The position numbers and the translations under genes were made by a program. 59,512 nt of DNA, from positions 1 through 59,512 of the forward strand of contig JBOFDS010000004.1 in NCBI GenBank assembly GCA_051647245.1. The letters run 5' to 3'. The DNA comes from Brevinema_A sp051647245. Its GTDB lineage: Bacteria > Spirochaetota > Brevinematia > Brevinematales > Brevinemataceae. This document shows positions 50,832-59,512 of the stretch, piece after piece. Every line of letters begins with the position of its first letter. The first letter of the stretch is position 1. Below the pieces are notes generated by a model. That model worked only from the letters and a program-made list of their open reading frames with translations, did not search any database and was not told the origin of the DNA.

Positions 50832-52883
50832 TTAAATAGACTTTGCAAGACTATCAGCTATAAGAACGTATTTGATAAAAGAACTATCCATTTCAAAATT
50901 CACACCAGCAGGAATAGAATACACAAAATAATCATTAAATTTAAGCGTTGTTAGTAAAATACTATTTTGGTCTTGTTCGTTTATAGCTATTTTTTTATCT
51001 GTAATCACATAGAAGTCATAAGCAAAAGAAGTTCCCAAATTACCATCTGTAATGATTGGTAATACAAGAGAATTTTTTAATTTATCAGAAATGTTTGTTA
51101 AGATTTCTGAATCTGATAAATTAACCCCTTGAAAAGAAATAAATGAGTTTTGTAATTGATTGGGATTTCCACCAACTTGACGTAGAAGACGTTTTACTGT
51201 ATAAATATCTCTTGCCCAATAAAATGCTTTTTCCCAATTTTCTGTATTTTCTGCTGAACGGCACAGATCTATACCATTTTTATCTGTACCATACTGAGCT
51301 GAAATTATCTCTCTATATAAAAACCCATCATTATTTGTATAGACTTTATAGGACCACCCATTTTTACTCATATGAAAAGTCTCACCCTTGATATCTTCTA
51401 ATGCAGTTTTTCTTATAGATATTATATTGTGATAAATTTGAAAAGGGATAACTAGCAATAAGAACATAACTAGAAATTTTTCTTTAGGGAAGCGATTGTA
51501 TGTTAAATAAGTTATGACAAATAAAGAAATAAATATTGAATAAAACCCTAGCTCTACCTCATTTCCATTTACTCTCAAAAGAAGTTTATTTAAAGTAATA
51601 ATAATTGGCAGACTACTTGTAGCCAACGCTATAGGAACCAAGTCTTTTCTTTCTTTTTTATATGCAAGGAAAATTAAATACAGAGATATTATTAATAAAA
51701 CTATAATTATCAAAATGGATATTACTGAAAACTTAATACGAGTTACTGAATCATTGTATTTTGTTACTACAGAATACATAATCTGTGATAAACCAAAGGA
51801 GCTAAGAAATCCATTCGCAAAGATATGTACCCCATTACTTTGAAATAGTTGTAGTAATAAAGGTAAAAATAAAGCACCCACATATAAAACTAATTTATTT
51901 AAGTAATAAGCTAATTTATGAAAAGAATCTTGCAATCTACATACAATAAATGTTAAAAGAGGTAGTGTGACAAGTGTAGAAATTAAAGGTATTGAAGAAA
52001 GTAGTAAATATTGACTTTTTATCGCAGCTATACACGATCCAATTTTCAGGAGTTTTGTGTGGAAAAGAAACATTGAAAGTATAAATGATGATAGGATAGT
52101 TATAGATATAATGACAGCCCATATATTGGTCTGTTTTCTTTGTTTTAAATCTCTAAAATACTCTTTTTTGTCTTTTCGATAGAAAGAATTAAGCGCAACA
52201 TACATCATTAAAAAAAGAATTAGTATAGGTAAGACTATCATTTTTGACGTGAAAGCCATCCCTGCAAAAAATCCCATTAATAAAATATATCGTATTTGAT
52301 TTGTTTGAGCTGCATAAACTGTCATAAAAAATGATAATGAAGCCCATAATACAGCCATATGTTCATATCGAACTCTTAGTAATAAGACAGGTTGTACAGT
52401 TGAAATGTATTGAAAGCTTAAAACCCCTAGTGAGATAATCACAAGAACAGAGGACAATTTAGAAAGTTTATCTAAGGTACCTTTTAATAGTGTAATACAA
52501 GCTATATAAAAAATCGATGACGCTATGTATAGATAACTAAACCTGAGATTCTTTAAAAATTCTACAATATCAACAAAATTCAAATATGGATTGGAAGAGT
52601 TTTGAAGTTCTTGAATTGTTGATATTGAAATAAATCCTAAAATCTTTGCAATAGGGAATATAAAAATTTTTTCAAACCATAACGTTGCTACATCAGGATG
52701 AAAAAGATGTGTCGGCATCAATCTACCGTTGATAAGGAGTGAATCCAGTGCATAAAAAGCGTTTGAATCCATATATAAATAATAAGGAGTAACTCCTGTG
52801 ATCATACGTAAAACAAGTAAAGGTGTATAAATTACTAATGGTATAAAATAGAACCATTTTATTTTGGAAAATTGATCTGACAT
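50832..52883 (-). CDS. polytopic membrane protein, probable lipid-linked-sugar glycosyltransferase
   Basis: 683 residues with about 12 predicted helices and a soluble C-terminal domain of about 170 residues after the last helix cluster. The periplasmic opening MDSNAFYALDSLLINGRL with an acidic residue after the first helix resembles the GT39/GT83-type (GT-C) fold, but no definitive motif is seen. The ATG at 52883 is chosen for its AAGGG; the longer frame starts at 52928. It sits beside the GT2 lipid-linked-sugar enzyme, a typical pairing. Assignment to GT-C is inference. Confidence 0.55.
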   Translation of the reverse strand: MSDQFSKIKWFYFIPLVIYTPLLVLRMITGVTPYYLYMDSNAFYALDSLLINGRLMPTHLFHPDVATLWFEKIFIFPIAKILGFISISTIQELQNSSNPYLNFVDIVEFLKNLRFSYLYIASSIFYIACITLLKGTLDKLSKLSSVLVIISLGVLSFQYISTVQPVLLLRVRYEHMAVLWASLSFFMTVYAAQTNQIRYILLMGFFAGMAFTSKMIVLPILILFLMMYVALNSFYRKDKKEYFRDLKQRKQTNIWAVIISITILSSFILSMFLFHTKLLKIGSCIAAIKSQYLLLSSIPLISTLVTLPLLTFIVCRLQDSFHKLAYYLNKLVLYVGALFLPLLLQLFQSNGVHIFANGFLSSFGLSQIMYSVVTKYNDSVTRIKFSVISILIIIVLLIISLYLIFLAYKKERKDLVPIALATSSLPIIITLNKLLLRVNGNEVELGFYSIFISLFVITYLTYNRFPKEKFLVMFLLLVIPFQIYHNIISIRKTALEDIKGETFHMSKNGWSYKVYTNNDGFLYREIISAQYGTDKNGIDLCRSAENTENWEKAFYWARDIYTVKRLLRQVGGNPNQLQNSFISFQGVNLSDSEILTNISDKLKNSLVLPIITDGNLGTSFAYDFYVITDKKIAINEQDQNSILLTTLKFNDYFVYSIPAGVNFEMDSSFIKYVLIADSLAKSI

Positions 52884-52968
52884 GTATGTAAATCCCTTGA
52901 TTTTTTGATTATATATGATTTTACTCAAGCATAATTAATATTATACACTGTTTTTTATAAAATTGAAA

Positions 52969-54141
52969 CTATTTTTCTAACAAGAGTCTCTGAATCTGAT
53001 CGTTTATTTTTTTTATATCGTAAATATCAATTTTTTGAGATACTGTTTCAAAAAATTGATCAATATTATCTGGTTTTAGTAGATGTTTTTTATCCTTAAG
53101 AGAGCTTATCATATAATCATTCATATCAACATTATAGTGAGCTAGATCTTTATAATTCCCAAGATCATCTGGGTAGTCGGTATCATCAAAACCATATAAT
53201 TCAATATTCTTGTATCTAGAGGCTACTTCTTTAACAAAATACTCTACATACGCTTTATATATAGGATAGAACATAGATTTTTGTAGAATATTTGATTTAA
53301 AAGAAATTCTACTAGTTGGGGTTAAAAGAATATAGAAATGAACATCAGGATGTTTTTGGACTAAGTCAAGGATTGGTTCATCTAAAGAATTCTTTGTTAT
53401 CTGATAACGCTCTTCATTCATTTGTAATTCTGTCGTTAAAACATCTTCAAGATCTGCGATAATAGGCACCTCAGATATTAAATTTGATATCTGAGGATGA
53501 TCCTTGTTTTTTATCCAATTTTCAATACCACCAAAACGCTCCTTACAAGAAGGAATGTCATACCATGAATTAGGTCTATCGAAATAAGTATAATCTATTT
53601 CTCTCTTCGGATCTTTATTAAATGTTTTTTGGAATAACCAAGTAATAGATGATTTAATGGATTTTTTATCATAAATAAAGAGATCATTTAATGGGTTACG
53701 ATCATAAAGAATTTTATAAATTTGATTTCTTGCAGATAATTTATCAGGATAACTTGGGAATTCATAAACATCCAAAGAAAAAATAACTGATTTTAGTTTT
53801 TTTCTTTCAAGAGCATATTTAATAATGTCATATCTTTCTATTAGGGGTGTTCCATCCATTGATAAATTGACAAATTTACCACCTAATTTTTTAGATGCTT
53901 GCAGAGCTGAAGTATTATTTAGAAGAGATGTCCCTGCTATTAATCCATCAAATTCAACATTATTTATAATTCCTCTAGCATTAATTTTCATATGTGCTTT
54001 AGAAATCTCAAACTTAGTGTCGCTATACGATTTATGTTTTCTAAGTTGATAGATGTCAACATAAGTTAAAAACCCAAATAAAAATAAGGGCATTGAAAAA
54101 GCAGATATCATTAAGATTAAAGAATGGTTTTTATAATTCAT
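52969..54141 (-). CDS. SGNH/AlgX-DltD-like partner of MBOAT
   Basis: 390 residues. One N-terminal membrane helix, then an SGNH-like domain: GTSLLNN carries the candidate nucleophile Ser (FDGLIAGTS), and DLAHYN gives the Asp-x-x-His pair. Such proteins (AlgX, AlgJ, DltD relatives) accept acyl groups from an MBOAT in the membrane. The gene lies 13 bases after the MBOAT gene, which supports that role. Target glycan unknown. Confidence 0.75.
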   Translation of the reverse strand: MNYKNHSLILMISAFSMPLFLFGFLTYVDIYQLRKHKSYSDTKFEISKAHMKINARGIINNVEFDGLIAGTSLLNNTSALQASKKLGGKFVNLSMDGTPLIERYDIIKYALERKKLKSVIFSLDVYEFPSYPDKLSARNQIYKILYDRNPLNDLFIYDKKSIKSSITWLFQKTFNKDPKREIDYTYFDRPNSWYDIPSCKERFGGIENWIKNKDHPQISNLISEVPIIADLEDVLTTELQMNEERYQITKNSLDEPILDLVQKHPDVHFYILLTPTSRISFKSNILQKSMFYPIYKAYVEYFVKEVASRYKNIELYGFDDTDYPDDLGNYKDLAHYNVDMNDYMISSLKDKKHLLKPDNIDQFFETVSQKIDIYDIKKINDQIQRLLLEK

Positions 54142-54154
54142 TAGGAACTCTTTT

Positions 54155-55594
54155 TTAAAATTGGAAATAAATAAATTCTTGAATGCTATCAGGCATAGAT
54201 ATAGTTAATATAGATAATGAAATAATAATAAGAATGAATATGTAGAATTTCTTTGAATCATGATATTCAATAATTTCTGATGAATTCTTTGAAAAAAGAG
54301 CGAAAAACATAATTAAAAAAACAGAAATTGTTGCAATAAAGGAGGTTTGGAAAATCTCCATTCCCTTCATTTGCATAAGTTCTATACAAAATCTCTCACG
54401 AAGTTCCCACCCATTAGCACCTGAAAAACCTTGTATGAATTTTTTTATCACATCTAAATTTGTGGCTCTAAAAGGGATCCATGCACAACAAACAAAAATA
54501 AAAGTAAATACGTGAGAAAGAAAATTTGGTAAAGTAAAGGGAATATATCTTTGCCATAAACGATGAATAATCAGCGCTACACCATGCAATATCCCCCATA
54601 ATAAAAATGTCCAACCAGCGCCATGCCAAAGTCCCGCAATCAGAAATGTGACAAATAAATTCACTAGTGTTTTTGTAAACCCTACTCGACTTCCTCCAAG
54701 TGGAATATATACGTACTGTTGTAACCAACGAGACAGTGTTATATGCCAACGGCGCCAGAAATCTTGAATAGATGTAGCCTTGTAGGGAGAATTAAAGTTT
54801 TTAGGGAAATTTACATTGAAAAACAGACCTAAACCAATCGCCATATCGGCATATCCTGAAAAATCAAAATATAGTTGTAGTGAATAGGATAAAGTTCCTA
54901 GTATAGATTCTAGCAATGTAAGGTCTGGGCTAATATCAAAAGTATAAGCTACTAAAGGTGAAATCTGGTCAGCAATTAAAACTTTTTTACCAAGTCCTAT
55001 TGCTAGAAAACAAAGACCTAGATAGATATTTTTCCAAACTATTCTATGATTTCCCTTATCTTCAAGTTGAGGAATCATTTCTTCATGACGTACAATAGGT
55101 CCTGCAATTAATTGAGGAAAAAAACTTACAAAAAGACTGTATTGTAAGAATTCCCCCCTTTTTAGTGTGAACTTTTTCTTGTAGACATCTACCAGAAATG
55201 CAATTTGTTGAAAGGTGTAAAAGCTAATTCCAATCGGTAGTAAAATATTTAACTGAGTAAATTCAAAGCCTAAAACATTACTAAATATAGATATAAAAAA
55301 ATTAACGTACTTGAAATAAAAAAGCATCCCGATATTGAAGAACAATCCTGTATAGAATAAGGTATTTCGTTTATTAGTGTGTTCTTCTAAGAGTATTGCT
55401 AAAAAATAATTAACAATAATAGATACTAAAATAATCCAAAAATAATTAAATTTCCAGTAGCTATAGAAAAATAGTGAAGCAATAATTAACCATATTAGAG
55501 CAGATTTTGTTGTTTTATAGTTCAAAAGTGAGTAGTAGCCTATAACTGTTATAGGTAAAAACAAAAACAAAAATAATAAGGATGAAAATACCAT
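54155..55594 (-). CDS. MBOAT-family O-acyltransferase (AlgI/PatB-like)
   Basis: 479 residues, about 11 helices. Opens with VFSSLLFLFLFLPITVIGYY, the AlgI start pattern. The MBOAT core has FWRRWHITLSRWLQQYVYIPLGGSR and the catalytic His in AGLWHGAGWTFLLWG. Transfers acyl (often acetyl) groups to a polysaccharide across the inner membrane. GGAG precedes the ATG. Paired with the SGNH-like protein downstream. Confidence 0.92.
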   Translation of the reverse strand: MVFSSLLFLFLFLPITVIGYYSLLNYKTTKSALIWLIIASLFFYSYWKFNYFWIILVSIIVNYFLAILLEEHTNKRNTLFYTGLFFNIGMLFYFKYVNFFISIFSNVLGFEFTQLNILLPIGISFYTFQQIAFLVDVYKKKFTLKRGEFLQYSLFVSFFPQLIAGPIVRHEEMIPQLEDKGNHRIVWKNIYLGLCFLAIGLGKKVLIADQISPLVAYTFDISPDLTLLESILGTLSYSLQLYFDFSGYADMAIGLGLFFNVNFPKNFNSPYKATSIQDFWRRWHITLSRWLQQYVYIPLGGSRVGFTKTLVNLFVTFLIAGLWHGAGWTFLLWGILHGVALIIHRLWQRYIPFTLPNFLSHVFTFIFVCCAWIPFRATNLDVIKKFIQGFSGANGWELRERFCIELMQMKGMEIFQTSFIATISVFLIMFFALFSKNSSEIIEYHDSKKFYIFILIIISLSILTISMPDSIQEFIYFQF

Positions 55595-55654
55595 ATAAGC
55601 TCCTTCTAAACTAGAAAATTATTTTCAGTAGATTTTTTAAGAAAAAATAAGGTC

Positions 55655-56401
55655 CTACCTAAAAATATATTGTATCGCATCAACAAACTGTTCTCTCCAA
55701 GATTCCCAATCATGACCAAAAGATTCTACTTCGACATATTTGAATAAAGGGGGATCATTTTTCCATAATATAGGATAATTCAATTCATCCCAACGTTTAG
55801 GGTTGAAAGGAACTCCGAAGATACCATGGGTTTTATTTTCCATTCTTTTAATACGTTCATCGGACATCTGAATCCAAACAGCGGGAGAAAAGCACATTAC
55901 AGAGCCAAAGTACTGAGGATTACTCAGCGCAAGTCGTAACGCACCATATCCACCCATAGAGACCCCTCCAATAGAACGACATAAGGGATCTTGTTTTATA
56001 GGGAATGTTTCTTCAATATAAGGAAATAGTTCCTTTTCTAAAGCACTTTGCATCCGATAAATAGAAGAATCTATATAGTACGTGTTAATAGAATTTATCG
56101 TTGCTTGCGGGAAGACAACAATAGTAGGTTTCATTTTTCTCTTAAAAATCATTAAATCTAAAAGTTTTAGGATATTTCCTTTATCGATCCAAGATTTTTC
56201 AGATCCATCACCATCGTGTAAAAGATACATCAGGGAGTACTGCTGTTTTTTTGAAAATCCACGAGGAAGGTAGACACAACATTTCCATTCTATCCCTAGA
56301 ATAGCTGAAGGAATCGACATGTATACAAGACTGCCAGAGATGAGGTGTTGAAATAGTTTTTTCAATACTTGATAAAACCAAAGCGATTTGATTTTTTTCA
56401 T
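55655..56401 (-). CDS. esterase of the alpha/beta-hydrolase fold
   Basis: 248 residues. Esterase D/antigen-85-like: YSLMYLLHDGDGSEKSW, the nucleophile elbow GGVSMGGYGALRLAL (Ser in GVSMGG), and the catalytic His in SFGHDWESWREQF. The Asp would lie about residue 190-210. One N-terminal hydrophobic segment may be a signal or anchor. In a glycan operon it may remove acyl groups, balancing the MBOAT module (inference). Starts five bases after the radical SAM gene. Confidence 0.82.
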   Translation of the reverse strand: MKKIKSLWFYQVLKKLFQHLISGSLVYMSIPSAILGIEWKCCVYLPRGFSKKQQYSLMYLLHDGDGSEKSWIDKGNILKLLDLMIFKRKMKPTIVVFPQATINSINTYYIDSSIYRMQSALEKELFPYIEETFPIKQDPLCRSIGGVSMGGYGALRLALSNPQYFGSVMCFSPAVWIQMSDERIKRMENKTHGIFGVPFNPKRWDELNYPILWKNDPPLFKYVEVESFGHDWESWREQFVDAIQYIFR

Positions 56402-56406
56402 AAGAA

Positions 56407-57495
56407 TTACTTGAATTTATTTAAAGCACCAGCTGCTTTTTTGAGAAAAGGATTTTCTGAATGTTTTAAGTTACACATCATTTTTTTAGAACAAGAGTAT
56501 TCACAATTACTTTCTTTTAGTTTGGAGCTAAAAAAGCTATTAATTGTAGGGCTTAGGAATTCATTACCGTTACTGTCTACGCGATTCCTCATACTTGCAT
56601 GGGTTGGAGCTTCTAGGGATGGAACGGTACCAAATGCGATAAATCCGTGAGCGTTATAACAATGTTCTTCTTGACAATTACACCCAATAGCTTCAAAAGG
56701 GATAGGCTTTGAAATATCATCATAAATATTACAGACTTTATAGCCTACATAGCAACTCATCAATTCACCAGAATCAATATTTAAAGAAAGAGACCAATCC
56801 CCTGCATAACAGAATTCTTTACGTCTAACATTGAATACAGACAATTTATAATCAAAAAGTTTAGAATCAAAAACACTCCATGTTTTTTCATATTCTTCCT
56901 TAGACAATTTCGTTAAAATAGGGAGTCCTTCACGTGTGTGATCACGAGCCACAGTAATATGAGGTAGTGCTCCAATTTTTTCCATTGATATTTTTTTTAT
57001 ATCTTCTATATGTGGAATTAATTCATCATAAGGAGTGATCTCAAGGGTAAAGGAAGCACCCGTAGCTCTCATCATTTTAACATTATCAAAGAAACGATCA
57101 AGTTGTTTTGTACGGACTAATTCTTCGTAGTGGAAAGAAAACTTGAAAAATAAACGTTCTAAGTATTCTTTTGGGAATTGCGCTATCTCTTCAAAACGCT
57201 GAGTGAGTACTCCGTTGGTAACAACAGCTACATAATGATTTTCTGCCAAAAAGGCTTTAATGATACCTGGAACCTCTGGTGGTAACAGCGTTTCCCCTCC
57301 GCCACACATGTGCATCAGACAAGGGCCACCCATTCTTTCATAAGATAAAGCTTGAGCCATTTCATCAGCAGTGTGTTTAAATATAGGGAGTTCTTTATCA
57401 AACATTCTTTGCTGAGTAATATAACAATAGGAACATCTGAAATTACATGTTGTTACAGGAACATAACAGTCGATAAATCTTTTTATTTTAGGCAT
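56407..57495 (-). CDS. radical SAM enzyme
   Basis: 362 residues. The 4Fe-4S motif C17xxxC21xxC24 lies in TTCNFRCSYCYIT. A GGGETLLPPEVP region matches the SAM-binding loop. The C-terminal part has clustered Cys (CNCQEEHCYNAHG, CEYSCSKKMMC), suggesting an auxiliary cluster as in SPASM-type enzymes. In glycan loci such enzymes can do C-C or C-H chemistry on sugar nucleotides or on peptides; the target is unknown. Confidence 0.85.
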   Translation of the reverse strand: MPKIKRFIDCYVPVTTCNFRCSYCYITQQRMFDKELPIFKHTADEMAQALSYERMGGPCLMHMCGGGETLLPPEVPGIIKAFLAENHYVAVVTNGVLTQRFEEIAQFPKEYLERLFFKFSFHYEELVRTKQLDRFFDNVKMMRATGASFTLEITPYDELIPHIEDIKKISMEKIGALPHITVARDHTREGLPILTKLSKEEYEKTWSVFDSKLFDYKLSVFNVRRKEFCYAGDWSLSLNIDSGELMSCYVGYKVCNIYDDISKPIPFEAIGCNCQEEHCYNAHGFIAFGTVPSLEAPTHASMRNRVDSNGNEFLSPTINSFFSSKLKESNCEYSCSKKMMCNLKHSENPFLKKAAGALNKFK

Positions 57496-57512
57496 AATAT
57501 GCCTCTTAGAAT

Positions 57513-58643
57513 TTATTTTTTATTCAGCATGTCTTGATAAACTGCTATTGTTTTTGTTGTTAGTTTTTCTTCATGTGATATGCGCTTTTCTTCAATAACA
57601 TATTCTTTAATAAGCTGTTCAATTTCTCCAATCGGTGAATTAAAATGAATCCATTCAAGGTGCTCTAACCAAGCGCTGCACTCTTTGATTTTATGATCAA
57701 TTGAAGGAAAGACAATACAAGGAGTACTTGTTAGCATAGAAAATATCATACCATGTAAACGATCTGTGATTATAAGACGAGCATTTCCAAAATTCTCCAA
57801 TAAAGAATTTAAAAGCACTTCTCTATCATGTGGGAAGATATCTTCTTTTGCAATGACCGTATCAAGGGCAAAAGTTGGGATATTATGTTTTTGAGCAAAA
57901 TTTTCTATCATTTTAAATATTGCATCATCGGATGCCTTTTCTTTATCCGATCTTAAAGCAAATAAGATACCTTCACGATTGTTATTTTGGTAATGGTCTA
58001 ATAATTTCTCTTCCCAAAACATAACACAATCTGGAGCTAAAACATGAGTCACATTTGGAAAGTACTCTTTACTTCGTTGAAAGCTTATTTCACCACGTGT
58101 CATAATGGTTAGATTCTTGTGATTGTTATAGATTTTTTTAGCCTTTTCTAAAGCAGCATATCCATCTTCATCATCTGTAAAAGTGATAGATTGTGGTAAC
58201 GAAATAATTTGATTCAAAGGAAATGAAGAGACGATATCTTGTCGAGCTTCTTCTTCATGAATCCATAAATTTCCAAAATTTCCACCACCATGAATTGTAA
58301 TAATATCTACAGAATTGACTAATGGGATAATAAAATCTCGGCTAGCGAGCCAGTCGTTATAAGTTATATCAACAATACTATATTCAGGATAGAGTTTTTT
58401 TAGAAGGTCTATTGCCGCCGCACTAATCGCTTGATCACCTAAGTTTCCATGCTCGGGGGAGCTTAGGTAAAAGATACGGTTTTTAGCACTTGTGTTCATA
58501 ACAAGAGAAAGTACTTTGGTATTCCGAATTATTTGATTTTGTTGAGTTATCAATTGTTTTTGGGCTTCAAGAGTATATCTTAATTGAGTTGCAATCCCTT
58601 CTATCCCAAGAATTTTCCTGATAAGAGTTATGATTTTTTTCAT
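57513..58643 (-). CDS. polysaccharide pyruvyltransferase-like protein
   Basis: 376 residues from the ATG at 58643 (AAAGGA nine bases upstream). HGNLGDQAISAAAIDLL, TIHGGGNFGNLW, and ITDRLHGMIFSML match the CsaB/PS_pyruv_trans family, which transfers pyruvate from PEP to sugars. The N-terminal helical stretch of about 55 residues is extra. The frame extends upstream over the previous gene, which I reject. Confidence 0.85.
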   Translation of the reverse strand: MKKIITLIRKILGIEGIATQLRYTLEAQKQLITQQNQIIRNTKVLSLVMNTSAKNRIFYLSSPEHGNLGDQAISAAAIDLLKKLYPEYSIVDITYNDWLASRDFIIPLVNSVDIITIHGGGNFGNLWIHEEEARQDIVSSFPLNQIISLPQSITFTDDEDGYAALEKAKKIYNNHKNLTIMTRGEISFQRSKEYFPNVTHVLAPDCVMFWEEKLLDHYQNNNREGILFALRSDKEKASDDAIFKMIENFAQKHNIPTFALDTVIAKEDIFPHDREVLLNSLLENFGNARLIITDRLHGMIFSMLTSTPCIVFPSIDHKIKECSAWLEHLEWIHFNSPIGEIEQLIKEYVIEEKRISHEEKLTTKTIAVYQDMLNKK

Positions 58644-58677
58644 GGAAGTCATTCCTTTAATTTTTAGTACTGTGATT

Positions 58678-59512
58678 TTATTTTGGTAGTATTTTTTTAA
58701 ATAAGACGGAAAAGATTTTTTGAACTTTTTCTTTTGTTGATAGTTGTCCAAATTTATACCATTTATCTTCTCTCTTTTCAATCAATTTCTCAATAAATTC
58801 TGTGATTTTGTTTGAATTTGGATAGAAACCTACCAGTTCTCGATTGATATCATAACATTCATCGAATGATAGTTTCAAGATATCGATGATACGAGGAACT
58901 TTTTTGACGAAGACTTTTTTTGATTCTTCTTGAAATTCATTTTCATACCACTCTGGGATGCGACTTAGTATCAGGTACAATGATCTTTTAGACGTAGATA
59001 ATAGATTCTCTTTCTCTAAGAATAGACTAATATTTAAAAGTACATCAAGCATATCTAATTTTGTTGCTTGGGAAGATGACATGATAGATCCTTCGCGATG
59101 CCTGTAATGTACACACACGTCATCTTGAAAGACGGCAGTAGGTTGTATTTTAGCAATATATTTATACCAAAATTCTTCATCTTCATGTTTTAGATGTTCT
59201 GGGAAAGTAATCGTATGTGTTACCAAATCTGATGTTCTGAAAATCTTGTTCCAAGCAGTAACAGATATAGATGATGCATTACCTGCATCTATAACAAAAG
59301 GATTCCTTTCTTTAATAATAAAATACGGATCTACCCATGACTCCTTTGACTTATCCTTGAAGTCTATCGTCGAAAAAATCCCCAAATTCACCTTATGAAA
59401 GGACATAGATGCGAGCGTTTTTTCGTATGTATCATGGTCTACAAAGTCATCACTATCTAAGAAAGTTATATACTCAGCGTTAGCGTTTTGAATTCCTGTA
59501 TTTCTAGCTCCA
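58678..59512 (-). CDS. GT2 glycosyltransferase, truncated by window edge
   Basis: The frame is open to the right edge, so the true start is outside. At the edge it reads GARNTGIQNANAEYITFLDSDDFVDHDTYEKT, the GT2 donor-binding DSDD motif and the family GxRNxG motif. Then the acceptor part HLKHEDEEFWYKY with the catalytic-base region. The ATG at 59406 is internal. It leads the observed part of the glycan operon. Confidence 0.85.
   Translation of the reverse strand, partial: GARNTGIQNANAEYITFLDSDDFVDHDTYEKTLASMSFHKVNLGIFSTIDFKDKSKESWVDPYFIIKERNPFVIDAGNASSISVTAWNKIFRTSDLVTHTITFPEHLKHEDEEFWYKYIAKIQPTAVFQDDVCVHYRHREGSIMSSSQATKLDMLDVLLNISLFLEKENLLSTSKRSLYLILSRIPEWYENEFQEESKKVFVKKVPRIIDILKLSFDECYDINRELVGFYPNSNKITEFIEKLIEKREDKWYKFGQLSTKEKVQKIFSVLFKKILPK

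Noticed and set aside
1..59512. CRISPR array or rRNA operon
   Set aside because: No regularly spaced direct repeats of 24-40 bases and no rRNA landmarks were seen.

Overview
The window is low-GC chromosomal DNA from a Gram-negative bacterium. The outer envelope shows in an Mla-type lipid transporter, an LpxL/HtrB-like acyltransferase, many lipoproteins and an outer-membrane-like metalloprotease. A CarD-like regulator, a DUF3536/GH57 protein, TlyC-like CBS proteins and many TPR proteins make a spirochaete (Spirochaetota) the best guess. That assignment is inference; no rRNA is present.

Region 1 (1-6898) is a decayed integrative island ending at tRNA-Ser(GCU). It holds two related, broken tyrosine integrases, a two-gene cargo operon with its own promoter and operator-like palindrome, a gene stopped by a single TGA, two lipoproteins and a gene-poor stretch at 5440-5904. 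Region 2 (7054-40669) is housekeeping: a metalloprotease and a LysM/M23 peptidase; rpsF-ssb-rpsR-membrane protein-rplI-dnaB; mlaE-mlaF-mlaD, a PLP aminotransferase, two CorC/TlyC proteins and an rRNA methyltransferase; then rho, mscS, a CCA/poly(A) polymerase, DUF3536, TPR proteins, an acyltransferase, groES, ybeY, a carD-like gene, and a DUF218 gene leading an oppBCDF operon. Good sigma70-type promoters (TTGAxx, 17 bp, TATAxT) recur.

Region 3 (40926-45968) is the most striking part. It is a complete gokushovirus-like Microviridae prophage of about 5.0 kb: small early ORFs, a VP5-like protein, VP1 capsid, VP3 scaffold, VP2 pilot, a 28-residue basic protein, and VP4 HUH replication initiator. 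It sits between two 28-bp dif-like XerC/XerD sites. At its 3' end is a small lipoprotein gene with a perfect consensus promoter of its own, a candidate moron or lysis gene. The phage has no integrase, so integration by host XerCD at the chromosomal dif is the simplest reading. To the right of the prophage every gene runs on the minus strand, which is compatible with a replication terminus.

Region 4 (46007-59512) is one long minus-strand surface-glycan operon: glycosyltransferases, pyruvyltransferase-like protein, radical SAM enzyme, esterase, an MBOAT/SGNH acylation pair, a membrane glycosyltransferase-like protein, gmd, and a nucleotidyltransferase. A shredded GDP-fucose synthase (fcl) remnant lies directly after gmd, so the GDP-4-keto-6-deoxymannose made by Gmd must now have another fate, or fcl lies elsewhere. 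The operon enters from beyond the right edge.
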